A DNA stretch of 51,169 bases from Syntrophobacter sp. SbD2 (GCA_945889495.1 CAMDBU010000021.1:1-51169), one strand, 5' to 3'. Counted from the first letter of the stretch, positions 30,839 through 41,771 are shown. Numbers and translations: made by a program. Notes: generated from the sequence alone by a model not told the origin.

Positions 30839-32140
30839 ATGAACCTACGGGCGATTCTAATTGGATTGGTTGGGTTGGCCTTGGCGCCGCTGGCCGCGCC
30901 GGCGGCGGTGATCGAGCAGTTGATCGCGGTCGTCAACGGTGAGCCCTACACCCTGACCAACGTTAGCAGCTTCGCCAAAGCGCGCATGTCGCGCTCTTTC
31001 CCGTCGGGAAACTTGCAGCAGATCAACGCCGCTGACCGCGAGGTTTTGGAACAGTTCATCACCGACAAGCTCATGGAAGCGGAAGTGCGCGAGGCCGGCA
31101 TCAAGGTCACCGATGACGATGTCGAGCGCTACATCGAACGGGTTAAAGCCAACAACCGGCTGTCCGATGAGGATTTCAAAGCCAGTCTGGCGCGCGAAGG
31201 CATGACGCTCGTCGCTTACAAAATCTCGGTGAAGTCCGAGATGGAAAAAGCCGAGATCCTCGACCGCCAGGTTAAACGCAAGGTCAACATCACCGACGAC
31301 GACGTCGAGCGCTATTACAAAGTCAATTCGAAAAAGTACCGCGCCAATGAGCGGGCGCGCATCCGCCATATATTATTATCCCTCTCGGAAAAAGCTCCCG
31401 CCGAGCAAGTGCAAAAGGTTTCGGCCCGGGCTAACGAACTTTACAAGCGGGTCAGCGCCGGCGAAGATTTCGCCGCGCTGGCGCGGGAGTATTCCGAGGG
31501 CGCCGGGCGCGCCGATGGCGGCGATATCGGCTGGATGAACAAGGGAACGCTACTTGCCGAGCTCGAGGAAGTGGCATTTGAAAAGCTTAGCCCCGGCAAA
31601 GTGAGCGAGCCATTTCGCACCAGCCTGGGCATCCATATTGTGAAACTGGAAGCGCGCGAAGCCGGCAGCGTCTTGCCGCTCAGCACGGTGGGGCCGAAGA
31701 TCAAAGACGAGCTGCTCGCCAAAGCGATGGAGGAACGGTTCGCCAAGTGGGTCAAGTCCGATCTGCGGCGCAAGCATCGGGTCGACGTCAAACTCGCTGG
31801 GGTAACTTTCAAACCGGAGGAGTCGAAAGAGGAATCCGTCAATTCCATGATTGCCCGCGGCAACCAGCCGGCGCGCCGCGCCGCCGCGCCCCGTTCGGCG
31901 CTGAGCTATCTCAATCCGTTGTCTTACATCGTCAAGGAGACGCCATTCGAGGACGAGGATTCGAAGAGCCCATTGTCGAACAAGAGCGTGGTCAGCCTCT
32001 TCGGCGTGCCGCTGTTCGTCACCGACAACCCGGATGACGCGCCGGATATTTTCGCGCCGCCGCCGCCAGCCAAGGAATCCAAGGGGATTTTCTCGTCGAT
32101 CGTCGATTCGATCAATCCGTTCTCGTCAAAAAAGCCCTGA
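30839..32140 (+). CDS. SurA-like periplasmic peptidyl-prolyl isomerase with unusual tail
   Basis: A 433-residue protein with a signal peptide (cleavage near AAPAA). Residues 25-160 form a SurA_N-like domain (LIAVVNGEPYTLTNV, QFITDKLMEAEVREAGI). Residues 174-273 are a parvulin (PPIC) domain: RIRHILLSLSEKA, DFAALAREYSEGAGRADGGD and SEPFRTSLGIHIVKLE. Beyond residue 310 is a tail of about 115 residues rich in Ser, Pro and Asn, with two related blocks (SALSYLNPLSYIVKE and SIVDSINPFSSKK). This tail is not part of standard SurA. The role is folding of outer-membrane proteins. It is preceded by the ribosome binding site GTGAGG. Confidence 0.88.
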   Translation: MNLRAILIGLVGLALAPLAAPAAVIEQLIAVVNGEPYTLTNVSSFAKARMSRSFPSGNLQQINAADREVLEQFITDKLMEAEVREAGIKVTDDDVERYIERVKANNRLSDEDFKASLAREGMTLVAYKISVKSEMEKAEILDRQVKRKVNITDDDVERYYKVNSKKYRANERARIRHILLSLSEKAPAEQVQKVSARANELYKRVSAGEDFAALAREYSEGAGRADGGDIGWMNKGTLLAELEEVAFEKLSPGKVSEPFRTSLGIHIVKLEAREAGSVLPLSTVGPKIKDELLAKAMEERFAKWVKSDLRRKHRVDVKLAGVTFKPEESKEESVNSMIARGNQPARRAAAPRSALSYLNPLSYIVKETPFEDEDSKSPLSNKSVVSLFGVPLFVTDNPDDAPDIFAPPPPAKESKGIFSSIVDSINPFSSKKP

Positions 32141-32142
32141 GC

Positions 32143-32202
32143 TCTTGCCTGCTCATGCCGAAGTGAGATAATTGGCCAACGATTTCTCACTTGCTGGCAA
32201 GA
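32143..32202 (+). promoter_or_regulatory. two-tier hairpin immediately upstream of pdxA
   Basis: An outer inverted pair TCTTGCC (32143-32149) with GGCAAGA (32196-32202), and an inner 8-bp pair AAGTGAGA (32161-32168) with TCTCACTT (32185-32192). The structure ends four bases before ATG 32207 and no separate Shine-Dalgarno is visible, so it likely affects translation initiation or acts as a processing or termination stem after the SurA-like gene. Confidence 0.5.
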
Positions 32203-32206
32203 CCGC

Positions 32207-33229
32207 ATGTCACCTAAACCCATCATCGCCATCACCATGGGCGATCCGTCCGGGATCGGCCCGGAAATTATTCTCAAAGCGCTCAACGATCCGGCGGTCA
32301 GAAAGGCCGCCCGGCCGTTGATCCTGGGCGACTGGGGCGTGTTGCAGCGCACCCGCATCAAAGGGCGACGGCCGAAACTGATCTGCTGGCAGCCCGGCCA
32401 GCGGCTGTTGCCGATGCTCGACGACCCCAAGGCGTTTACCGTCTGTTCGCTGTCGGCGCTGAGCGTGAGAGATTCCCGTCCCGGTGTCGCCGCCAAAGTC
32501 GCCGGCCATGGAACTTTCAGCTACATTCGCGTGGCCGCCAAGTTGGCGCTGTCCCAGGTCGCCGACGCCATCGCCACCGCGCCGCTGAGTAAAAATATTC
32601 TCCTGGACGCCGGTTATAATTATCCTGGCCATACCGAACTCTTGGGCGAGTTGGGCGGCACGCCCGAGTGCCGCATGATGTTGATCGGCGATAAACTGCG
32701 CGTGGTGCCAGTCACCGGCCATATCCCGTTGGCCAAAGTGCCGCGCAGTCTTACACGTGAGAACCTGCAAAAAACTTTTGAGCTCACTTACCTGAGCTTG
32801 AAAAAATCCTTCGCCATCGCCCGGCCGCGCATCGCGGTGGCGGCGCTCAATCCCCATGGCGGCGAAAAAGGCAACTTCGGCGCCGAGGAGATTGAGATCA
32901 TTACACCCGCCGTGAAGGCGGCGCGCAAGCGCGGCATTCCGGTCCATGGACCGTTTCCCGCCGATAGTTTGTTTCATCATGCGGCGCGCGGCGACTACGA
33001 CGCGGTGGTGTGCATGTATCACGATCAAGGTTTGATCCCGCTCAAGCTGCACCATTTCTACGGCGGCGTGGCGCTGACTTTGGGGCCGCCGTTCATTCGC
33101 ACTTCGGTGGATCACGGCACTGCCTACGATATCGCCGGCAAGGATAAGGCCGATGCCACCAGCATGATCGAAGCGATTCTTTTGGCGGCGCGTCTCGCGC
33201 GGCAAAGTTCCCGTCCGAAAAAAACATGA
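32207..33229 (+). CDS. pdxA: 4-hydroxythreonine-4-phosphate dehydrogenase
   Basis: A 340-residue enzyme of the DXP-dependent vitamin B6 pathway, oxidising 4-phosphohydroxy-L-threonine. Signature segments are GDPSGIGPEIILKAL at the start, GHTELLGELGG (metal His), MYHDQGLIPLKL and TSVDHGTAYDIAGKDKAD with further His and Asp ligands. Full length. The next gene's start overlaps its stop by four bases (ATGA), so the two are coupled. A hairpin occupies the region just before its start. Confidence 0.95.
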   Translation: MSPKPIIAITMGDPSGIGPEIILKALNDPAVRKAARPLILGDWGVLQRTRIKGRRPKLICWQPGQRLLPMLDDPKAFTVCSLSALSVRDSRPGVAAKVAGHGTFSYIRVAAKLALSQVADAIATAPLSKNILLDAGYNYPGHTELLGELGGTPECRMMLIGDKLRVVPVTGHIPLAKVPRSLTRENLQKTFELTYLSLKKSFAIARPRIAVAALNPHGGEKGNFGAEEIEIITPAVKAARKRGIPVHGPFPADSLFHHAARGDYDAVVCMYHDQGLIPLKLHHFYGGVALTLGPPFIRTSVDHGTAYDIAGKDKADATSMIEAILLAARLARQSSRPKKT

Positions 33230-34581
33230 ACCCGGCGATTTTTCGCGAATATGACATTCGCGGCCTCGCCGAGATCGATTTCGACGTCGAGTTCGCTCGG
33301 CTGCTCGGCAAGGTCCATGGCAGCGCCATCGTTGAAAACGGCGGCAGCCGGGCAGCGGTGGGGCGGGACTGCCGGGCGACCTCGGACGCCTACGCCGAGG
33401 CGGTGATCGCTGGCATGGCGGCGGCGGGCTTGCAGGTCTACGACCTGGGGGTTTGTCCATCGCCGCTGCTGTACTTCTCTTTGTTCCATCTCGATCTCGA
33501 CGGCGGCATTCAGATTACCGCCAGCCATAATCCGTCGGCCTACAACGGTTTCAAAATTTGCCTGGGCAAGGACACGCTCTACGGCGAACAAGTGCAAGCG
33601 CTGCGCCGGCGCATGGAGCACGTCGAGTTTCGCTTGCGGCCGGGTGGCACGGTCGAGCGCTATGAAATCGTCGCGCCCTACCAACGGTATCTGTTGACTG
33701 ATGTTCGGCAGCTCGCTCGACCATTGAAAGTCGTCATCGACGGCGGCAACGGCGTTGGCGGGCCGGTGGCGCTACCGATTTTCCAGCGCTTGGATTGCCG
33801 GTTGTGGGAGATCGGTTGCGTGCCGGATGGCAACTTTCCACTGCACCACCCCGATCCCACGGTGCCGGAAAACTTGGCCATGCTGATTGCCAAGGTAAAA
33901 CAAGAAAAAGCCGATCTCGGCATCGCTTTTGACGGCGACGCCGACCGCATCGGCGCGGTGGACGAGCGCGGCAATATTCTCTGGGGCGATGAATTGTTAA
34001 TCATATTCGCCCGCGACATGCTCAAGCGCAATCCCGGCGCCACGGTGATCTCGGAAGTGAAATGTTCCCAGCGGCTGTTCGACGACATCGCCCAGCATGG
34101 CGGCCGGCCAGTAATGTGGAAGGCCGGCCATTCGCTGCTCAAGGCTAAGATGAAAGAGAGCGGCGCGCTGCTCGCCGGTGAAATGACCGGCCATATGTTT
34201 TTCAAGGAGCGTTACTTCGGCTACGACGATGCGATTTACGCGGCCTTGCGGCTGATGGAAATTCTCGCCGCTTCCGGCCAGCCGCTGTCGGCGCTGCTCG
34301 CCGACCTGCCCCATAGCGTGTCGACGCCGGAGCTGCGTGTCGATTGTCCCGACGAGCGGAAGTTTATTATTGCCCAACGGGCAACCGAATATTTTCGCCG
34401 GCATTATGACGTCATCGACGTCGACGGCGTGCGCGTGCAATTCGCCGACGGCTGGGGATTGATCCGCGCCTCCAATACCCAGCCGGCGCTGGTGCTGCGC
34501 TTCGAGGCAATTTCCGACGCCAAGCTCGCGGAATACCGGTCGCTGGTGGAAAATAAACTCAAAGAATTCGAGTTGGCCTAA
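33226..34581 (+). CDS. phosphomannomutase/phosphoglucomutase
   Basis: A 451-residue alpha-D-phosphohexomutase of the AlgC type. The phosphoserine loop is TASHNPSAYNGFK with catalytic Ser. The metal-binding loop is DGDADRIGAVD. The sugar-binding loop is GEMTGHMFFKE, and the phosphate-binding loop RASNTQPALVLR is at the C-terminus. It makes mannose-1-P or glucose-1-P for polysaccharide and LPS precursors. It overlaps pdxA by 4 bases. Symbol left open between manB, algC and pgm types because dual specificity is usual for this branch. Confidence 0.95.
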   Translation: MNPAIFREYDIRGLAEIDFDVEFARLLGKVHGSAIVENGGSRAAVGRDCRATSDAYAEAVIAGMAAAGLQVYDLGVCPSPLLYFSLFHLDLDGGIQITASHNPSAYNGFKICLGKDTLYGEQVQALRRRMEHVEFRLRPGGTVERYEIVAPYQRYLLTDVRQLARPLKVVIDGGNGVGGPVALPIFQRLDCRLWEIGCVPDGNFPLHHPDPTVPENLAMLIAKVKQEKADLGIAFDGDADRIGAVDERGNILWGDELLIIFARDMLKRNPGATVISEVKCSQRLFDDIAQHGGRPVMWKAGHSLLKAKMKESGALLAGEMTGHMFFKERYFGYDDAIYAALRLMEILAASGQPLSALLADLPHSVSTPELRVDCPDERKFIIAQRATEYFRRHYDVIDVDGVRVQFADGWGLIRASNTQPALVLRFEAISDAKLAEYRSLVENKLKEFELA

Positions 34582-34817
34582 CGGTTGGCCGGTGAGAGCC
34601 AGCGCGGCGCAAGCCTTCCGTCGCGAAGACAATGGTGACTACCCCTAAGGCGACGGCGCTCATTGGTATGATCAGAAAATTCGGCAGGCCCATGCAACGG
34701 TTTTATCGATGCGCATAGGACTTTGTTATTGCATTCCTGGGTGTCTTCGCTCCTCCAGGCTTACACCGCGCCGGCCTGGCGTGCTTGGGGAGTCTGTGGT
34801 GCGGGATAGTTAGCGCC

Positions 34818-37331
34818 ATGGCGGGGCAAATCGTCATTCGGGGCGCGCGGGTCCATAATCTCAAGAACATCGATCTTGAAATTCCGCGCGATCAATTGGT
34901 GGTGATCACCGGGGTTTCCGGTTCCGGCAAGTCGTCCCTCGCTTTCGATACGCTCTACGCCGAGGGGCAACGGCGCTATCTTGAATCCCTCGGCGCCGAC
35001 ACCCGCCAGCTGCTCAAGCAGATGGCCAAGCCCGATGTCGACCGCATCGACGGCTTGGCGCCGGCCATCGCGATCCAGCAAAAAGCCGCCGCGGTCAATC
35101 CGCGCTCCACCGTCGGCACGCTCACCGACATCTACGATTTTCTCCGGCTCTTGTTCGCCCGCGTCGGCCAGCCCCATTGCGTAAATTGCGGCCGGGAAAT
35201 CACCGCCCAGACTATTGAGCAGATGGTCGATCGCGTCATGGCGCTGCCGGCGGGAGCGCGCATTCTTATTTTAGCACCGGTGCAATTTTCCGCCGGCGCT
35301 GCCGCCAAGAGTTGCGCCGAACTGGCGCGCCAGGGATTTACTCGGGTGATGTTTGACGGCCAAAGCTACGAGTTGGGCGGTGAAATTCCCGCGCCATTGC
35401 ACAATGCCACCGAGCTCGATCTGCTGATCGACCGTTTGGTTCTGCGCGACGGCATCGAGAAACGTTTGGCCGATTCCCTCGAAGTGGCGGCGCGCGCCGG
35501 GCAACAAACCATCAAGGTCGAAATTCTCAGCGACGGCGATCCGCCGCCGTCGTTACTGTTTAGCCAGAAGTTCATCTGCATCGCTTGCGCCACGGCATTG
35601 GGAGAGATCACGCCGAGTTTATTTTCCTTCAACAGTCCCGAGGGCGCCTGCGCGGCGTGTAACGGCACCGGCGTGCAGATCCGGCGCGGCAAAGTCGCAG
35701 TTGATACGGCCGATGCCAAGCCCTGTGCCAGCTGCGGCGGTAGTCGGCTGCGCAAAGAGGCTTTGGCGGTGCGTCTCGGTGCTCACAACATTGCCCAGCT
35801 GTCGGCGGCCGCCATTGCCGAGGATTTATCATTCTTCGAACGGCTTGAATTGTCGCCAGAGCGCCGGATCGTTGGCCAGCGCATCATCGCCGAGATCGAG
35901 AGCCGGCTGCGCTGTTTGAGCGACTTGGGGCTGGATTACTTGAGCCTGGATCGGCCAACCATGACGTTGTCCGGCGGCGAGCTCCAGCGCGTCCGTTTGG
36001 CGACTCAAATCGGCACGAGCCTGGCCGGGGTGCTCTACATTCTCGACGAGCCGAGCATCGGCCTGCACCAAAAAGACAATGAACGGCTGATCGGCCTATT
36101 GCGCCAATTGCGTGACGGCGGCAACTCGGTGATCGTCGTCGAGCATGATCCGGAAACCATTATCGCCGCCGACTACGTCATCGATATGGGGCCGGGCGCC
36201 GGCGTCAACGGCGGCCAGGTGGTGGCGCGCGGCACGCCCGCTGAATTACAAAAAGATCCCCGGTCGCTCACCGGAAAATATCTCGCCGGCGAGTTGGAAA
36301 TTCCGCGGCCGACGCAACGGCGTTCCGGTAGTGGCAGCTTTTTGCGGATCGCCGGCGCCCACCAGCGCAATCTAAAAAATCTCACGGTGCAATTTCCCAT
36401 CGGCGCGCTGAGCTGCGTCACCGGGGTGTCGGGGGCGGGGAAAAGCACGTTGGTGATGGAAGTGCTGCATGACGCGGTCAGTCAACGGTTGCAAAAAGGG
36501 CGCGGCATGATCAGCGCTTCGGCAAAAATCTCCGGCTGGGAAAATTTCGACCGGGTGATCGCCATCGATCAAGCGCCCATCGGCCGCAGCGCGCGCTCCA
36601 ACCCGGCGACGTATATGGGACTGCACGATCATCTGCGCGAACTGTTCGCGCAAATTCCCGAAGCGCGGCTGCGCGGTTTCAAAGCCGAGCGTTTTTCCTT
36701 CAATGCCAAGGGCGGACGGTGCGAGGCTTGCCAGGGCGACGGTGTGACCCGCGTCGAGATGCATTTTCTGCCGGAAATGTATGTCACCTGCGAGTCGTGC
36801 AAGGGACGGCGCTACAACCGCGAGACCCTCGTTATCAAGTACAAGGGGTTGAGCATCGCCGATATGCTCGACCTCACGGTCAACCAGGCGATTGAATTAC
36901 TGAGCGCGGTGCCGGCGCTGCACGAGCGGCTGCGCATGCTGCGCGAAGTGGGCTTGAGCTATTTATCTCTAGGTCAATCGGCGCTGACGCTGTCGGGTGG
37001 TGAAGCGCAGCGGCTCAAGCTGGCGCGCGAATTGGCGCGCCGCTCCACCGGCCGCTCGCTCTATCTGCTCGACGAGCCGACTACCGGTCTGCATTTCGAC
37101 GACATTAAACAGCTTCTCGAACTGCTCAACCGTCTCACCGATCTCGGCAACACCATGATCGTCGTCGAGCATAACCTCGAAGTGATCAAATGCGCCGACT
37201 TCGTCGTCGATCTTGGTCCAGGCGGCGGCCAGGCGGGCGGAGAAATCGTCGCCAGCGGGACGCCAGAGGAAATTGCTGCTTGTCCACTGTCGGCCACCGG
37301 CCATTATTTGCAAATAGTTCTGGCTTCCTGA
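34818..37331 (+). CDS. uvrA: UvrA-family excinuclease ATPase, short form lacking the insertion domain
   Basis: An 837-residue protein with both ABC modules of UvrA: Walker A GVSGSGKSS and GVSGAGKST, signatures LSGGELQR and LSGGEAQR, Walker B ILDEPSIGL and LLDEPTTGL. The C-terminal zinc module is complete (CEACQGDGV, then VTCESCKGRR). It is about 100 residues shorter than E. coli UvrA. Between CAACNGTGVQ and PCASCGGSRLR only about 20 residues remain, where the UvrA insertion domain normally sits. The UvrB-binding domain is present but divergent (APVQFSAGAAAKSCAELA lacks the usual R/K-K-G-E). Start is taken at ATG 34818 (MAGQIVIRG). It may be a UvrA2-like paralogue in export or tolerance rather than the main repair UvrA. 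Confidence 0.9.
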   Translation: MAGQIVIRGARVHNLKNIDLEIPRDQLVVITGVSGSGKSSLAFDTLYAEGQRRYLESLGADTRQLLKQMAKPDVDRIDGLAPAIAIQQKAAAVNPRSTVGTLTDIYDFLRLLFARVGQPHCVNCGREITAQTIEQMVDRVMALPAGARILILAPVQFSAGAAAKSCAELARQGFTRVMFDGQSYELGGEIPAPLHNATELDLLIDRLVLRDGIEKRLADSLEVAARAGQQTIKVEILSDGDPPPSLLFSQKFICIACATALGEITPSLFSFNSPEGACAACNGTGVQIRRGKVAVDTADAKPCASCGGSRLRKEALAVRLGAHNIAQLSAAAIAEDLSFFERLELSPERRIVGQRIIAEIESRLRCLSDLGLDYLSLDRPTMTLSGGELQRVRLATQIGTSLAGVLYILDEPSIGLHQKDNERLIGLLRQLRDGGNSVIVVEHDPETIIAADYVIDMGPGAGVNGGQVVARGTPAELQKDPRSLTGKYLAGELEIPRPTQRRSGSGSFLRIAGAHQRNLKNLTVQFPIGALSCVTGVSGAGKSTLVMEVLHDAVSQRLQKGRGMISASAKISGWENFDRVIAIDQAPIGRSARSNPATYMGLHDHLRELFAQIPEARLRGFKAERFSFNAKGGRCEACQGDGVTRVEMHFLPEMYVTCESCKGRRYNRETLVIKYKGLSIADMLDLTVNQAIELLSAVPALHERLRMLREVGLSYLSLGQSALTLSGGEAQRLKLARELARRSTGRSLYLLDEPTTGLHFDDIKQLLELLNRLTDLGNTMIVVEHNLEVIKCADFVVDLGPGGGQAGGEIVASGTPEEIAACPLSATGHYLQIVLAS

Positions 37332-37380
37332 CACCAAATAAAGCCAATAATTCGCTGGTTTAGTTACCCACAGCCGGCTA

Positions 37381-37409
37381 TTGACTCAATCCTTCGACTT
37401 GGCTACTTT
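37381..37409 (+). promoter_or_regulatory. putative promoter of the Fe-S gene cluster
   Basis: TTGACT (37381-37386) and TACTTT (37404-37409) are spaced 17 bp. Start would be near 37416, about 27 nt upstream of the desulfurase ATG at 37443. The -10 match is moderate. Confidence 0.35.
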
Positions 37410-37414
37410 GATAT

Positions 37415-37431
37415 CAGACTAATAAGGTCTG
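37415..37431. promoter_or_regulatory. candidate operator CAGAC-N7-GTCTG
   Basis: A 5-bp inverted repeat CAGAC/GTCTG spaced by seven bases overlaps the predicted transcription start of the Fe-S cluster genes. The last gene of the cluster is an Rrf2/IscR-like regulator, which makes autoregulation here plausible but unproven. Confidence 0.3.
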
Positions 37432-37442
37432 TAATCGATTCA

Positions 37443-38660
37443 ATGACGCTGCAAACACCCATATATCTCGACAATCACGCCACCACCGCAGTGGACCCGC
37501 GGGTTCTCGACGCCATGCTGCCCTACTTTAGCGAGCGTTTTGGCAATGCGGCGAGCAAAAGCCACGCGTTTGGCTGGGAGGCTGACGCGGCGGTGGATAC
37601 GGCGCGCCAGCAGGTCGCCAAGTTGATCGGCGCCGCTTCGCCGCGCGAGATCGTTTTTACCAGCGGCGCTACCGAATCGGATAATTTGGCGATCAAAGGA
37701 GTAGCCGAAGCGTACCGCGACAAGGGCAACCACATCATTACCTGCGTCACCGAGCACAAAGCGGTGCTCGATAGCTGCAAGGTGTTGGCCAAGCATGGCT
37801 GCGAGATTACTTATCTGCCGGTGGCGGCGGATGGTATGATCGACATGCAGCGTCTGCGCGGCGCGATCACCGAGAAGACTATTTTGCTCTCGATCATGGC
37901 GGCGAACAACGAGATCGGCACCATCCAACCGATCAAAGAGATCGGCCGCTTGGCCAAGGAAAAAAATATTCTGTTCCATAGCGACGCCACTCAAGGGGTC
38001 GGCAAGTTTCCCATCAACGTCGACGCCATGGGCATCGATCTGTTGTCCTTGACGGCGCATAAAATGTACGGCCCCAAGGGCAGCGGCGCGCTCTATGTGC
38101 GTGGCAACAAACCCAAGGTGAAATTGGCTTCAATGATCGACGGCGGCGGCCATGAGAATGGCATGCGCTCGGGCACCTTGAACGTGCCTGGCATCGTCGG
38201 CCTGGGCAAAGCCTGCGAGCTGTCGCAGCAGGAGATGAGCGGTGAAGCCGAGCGCTTGATCGCCCTGCGCGAGCGCTTGAAGGACGGCATTCTCAGCCAA
38301 CTCGATGACGTCCGGATCAACGGCCATGCCGAGCAGCGTTTGCCCGGCAACTTGAATCTGAGCTTTGCTTACATCGAGGGCGAATCGCTGTTGATGGGTT
38401 TAAAGGATATCGCCGTCTCCACCGGCTCGGCCTGCACGTCGGCGAGTCTGGAACCTTCTTATGTTTTGAAAGCGATCGGCTTGGCCGACGAGCTCGCCTA
38501 CAGCGCGATTCGCTTCGGCTTGGGGCGGTTCACCACTGAGGACGAGATCGATTACACGATTAAGCGGGTGGTCGAAGAGGTGAGCCGGCTGCGTGCGATG
38601 TCGCCAGTGTACAAAGCCAAGCAAGACAGGTCGCAGGCGGCCAACGGGAAGCGATCGTGA
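37443..38660 (+). CDS. iscS: cysteine desulfurase IscS-type
   Basis: A 405-residue PLP enzyme that takes sulfur from cysteine as a persulfide for Fe-S clusters and thio-modified tRNA. PLP is bound at Lys207 in SLTAHKMYG. The mobile catalytic Cys331 is in [17 protein letters not shown], the long-loop form of group I desulfurases. [10 protein letters not shown] and [11 protein letters not shown] are further markers. It starts the Fe-S locus and is followed after 40 bases by the A-type carrier. A second desulfurase lies 3 kb downstream; this one has the IscS/Nfs1-like C-terminal extension. Confidence 0.95.
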   Translation: MTLQTPIYLDNHATTAVDPRVLDAMLPYFSERFGNAASKSHAFGWEADAAVDTARQQVAKLIGAASPREIVFTSGATESDNLAIKGVAEAYRDKGNHIITCVTEHKAVLDSCKVLAKHGCEITYLPVAADGMIDMQRLRGAITEKTILLSIMAANNEIGTIQPIKEIGRLAKEKNILFHSDATQGVGKFPINVDAMGIDLLSLTAHKMYGPKGSGALYVRGNKPKVKLASMIDGGGHENGMRSGTLNVPGIVGLGKACELSQQEMSGEAERLIALRERLKDGILSQLDDVRINGHAEQRLPGNLNLSFAYIEGESLLMGLKDIAVSTGSACTSASLEPSYVLKAIGLADELAYSAIRFGLGRFTTEDEIDYTIKRVVEEVSRLRAMSPVYKAKQDRSQAANGKRS

Positions 38661-38700
38661 AAACTCTCAAGCCATTGGCGTTTTTGACAGGAGATAAATC

Positions 38701-39033
38701 ATGGCGATGGGCGTAAGTGTTACCGAGCGGGCAGCGGCGCGAATCAAAGAGTTGGCGGCGGCCAGCGAGAACCGCGAAGGCCAAGGGCTGCGCGTCAAAG
38801 TCGTCGGCGGCGGCTGTTCGGGGCTGCAATACAAAGTCGATCTGGACATGCCCAAGGGCACGGACAAGATTTTCGAAAAGGACGGCGCCAAGGTGTTGGT
38901 CGATATGAAGAGCTTGCTGTACTTGACCGGCACCGAGCTCGACTATAAGGACGAGCTCATGCAGTCGGGCTTTGTCTTCCAAAACCCCAACGTTAAAAAA
39001 GCCTGCGGCTGCGGCGCGTCGTTCACGGTCTGA
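38701..39033 (+). CDS. A-type iron-sulfur carrier (IscA/SufA/ErpA)
   Basis: A 110-residue A-type carrier with the three conserved cysteines: Cys39 in [11 protein letters not shown] and the C-terminal ACGCGASF (Cys102 and Cys104). It holds and transfers 2Fe-2S or 4Fe-4S clusters. A clear AGGAG (38689-38693) precedes the ATG at 7 nt. It lies between the IscS-type desulfurase and SufB, which fits either the IscA or SufA label. Confidence 0.92.
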   Translation: MAMGVSVTERAAARIKELAAASENREGQGLRVKVVGGGCSGLQYKVDLDMPKGTDKIFEKDGAKVLVDMKSLLYLTGTELDYKDELMQSGFVFQNPNVKKACGCGASFTV

Positions 39034-39050
39034 AAGCGAGTTTGAATTTT

Positions 39051-40504
<1,454 letters not shown>

Positions 40505-40505
<1 letters not shown>

Positions 40506-40590
40506 AGAGGTTGTCAGTTGCCAGTGGTCAGTTGGCAGTCCGGTCTTCGGATTTCACTGACAACCGACAACCGACAACTGACAACTAGAA
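40505..40590. repeat. GTTGTCAGTTG palindromic element in the sufB-desulfurase gap
   Basis: Left arm GTTGTCAGTTG (40510-40520) and exact reverse complement CAACTGACAAC (40575-40585) flank further variants CAGTTGCCAGTGGTCAGTTGG and CAACCGACAACCGAC. It fills almost the whole gap and abuts the start codon of the second desulfurase, whose upstream region thus has no Shine-Dalgarno. Confidence 0.85.
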
Positions 40591-40592
40591 AA

Positions 40593-41771
40593 ATGGAAAT
40601 CTACTTCGATAACAACGCCACCACTCGGGTGCTGCCGGAAGTCGCGGCGGGGATGTTGCCGTACTTGACCGAGTTTTACGGCAATCCGTCGAGCATCCAC
40701 CGCTTTGGCAGCGACGTCGGGCAAAAGATTTTAACCGCGCATGCTCAAGTGGCGGCGCTGCTCGGCGCCGCCGACCCAGTGGAGGTAATCTTCACCAGCT
40801 GCGGCACCGAGGGCGACAACGCGGCGATCCGCGGCATGCTCGAAGCGCGGCCCGACAAACGCCACATCGTCACCACCAAAGTGGAACATTCCGCCGTGTT
40901 GGGCCTATGCCAGCATCTGGAAAAAAAAGGTTATCGCGTGACCTGGCTCGGCGTCGATCAGGATGGCGCCCTCGACTTGGCCGAGTTAGCCGCGGCGTTG
41001 ACCGATGACACCGCGCTGGTGTCGATCATGTGGGCCAATAACGAGACCGGGGTGATTTTTCCCATTGAGAAAATCGCCGACCTGACCCGCGCCAAAGATA
41101 TTCCATTACATGTCGACGCGGTGCAGGTGGCGGGCAAGTTGCCGATTAACTTGAGCGCGCTGCCGGTGGATTTGCTGACCATCTCGGCGCATAAATTTCA
41201 CGGCCCCAAGGGGGTCGGCGCGCTTTATGTGCGGCGCGGCATCACCTTTCCGCCGTTTCTAATCGGCGGCCATCAGGAGCGCAATCGCCGCGCCGGCACG
41301 GAAAATGTCGCCGGCATCGTCGGCATGGGCTTAGCGGCTGAGATCGCGCTTGGCCGTATCGCCGAGGACAGTGCCCACGAGCGCAAGCTGCGCGATCGCT
41401 TGCAGGCGCTGTTGCTCGCTTCCTGTCCCGACAGCCGGGTCAATGGCGCTAACCAAGCGCGCTTGCCCAACACGCTTAACATCAGTTTTCGTTATCTCGA
41501 AGGCGAGTCGATGCTGGTTCTTCTAGACCAGCAGGGGATTTGCGCTTCCACTGGTTCGGCATGCACGGCGGGCTCGGCCGAGCCTTCTCATGTTTTGCGC
41601 GCCATGAATGTGCCGGCAGATTGGTTGCAGGGCGCGGTGCGTTTTAGTTTGAGCCGATTTAATACCGATGCCGAAGTCGATTACGTGAACGAAAAGTTGC
41701 CGGCCATCGTCCAACGCTTACAAGGGCTTTCGGGTCTTGGGCGCTTGGGCCGCGCCGCCGGGGCGCGTTAG
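40593..41771 (+). CDS. cysteine desulfurase NifS-type, second copy
   Basis: A 392-residue PLP cysteine desulfurase. PLP Lys201 is in TISAHKFHGPKG, and catalytic Cys324 in STGSACTAGSAEPSHVL. It begins at ATG 40593 (MEIYFDNNATTRVLP); a longer reading from 40518 would translate the palindromic repeat. It is closer to NifS/group I members found beside nifU than to the IscS copy. Two desulfurases in one cluster suggest different acceptors. No typical ribosome binding site precedes it, since the repeat occupies that position. Confidence 0.93.
   Translation: MEIYFDNNATTRVLPEVAAGMLPYLTEFYGNPSSIHRFGSDVGQKILTAHAQVAALLGAADPVEVIFTSCGTEGDNAAIRGMLEARPDKRHIVTTKVEHSAVLGLCQHLEKKGYRVTWLGVDQDGALDLAELAAALTDDTALVSIMWANNETGVIFPIEKIADLTRAKDIPLHVDAVQVAGKLPINLSALPVDLLTISAHKFHGPKGVGALYVRRGITFPPFLIGGHQERNRRAGTENVAGIVGMGLAAEIALGRIAEDSAHERKLRDRLQALLLASCPDSRVNGANQARLPNTLNISFRYLEGESMLVLLDQQGICASTGSACTAGSAEPSHVLRAMNVPADWLQGAVRFSLSRFNTDAEVDYVNEKLPAIVQRLQGLSGLGRLGRAAGAR

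Noticed and set aside
34582-34817. Possible leader peptide or RNA gene before uvrA
   Set aside because: No ribosome binding site, no stable fold, and no tRNA or riboswitch-like pattern could be recognised.
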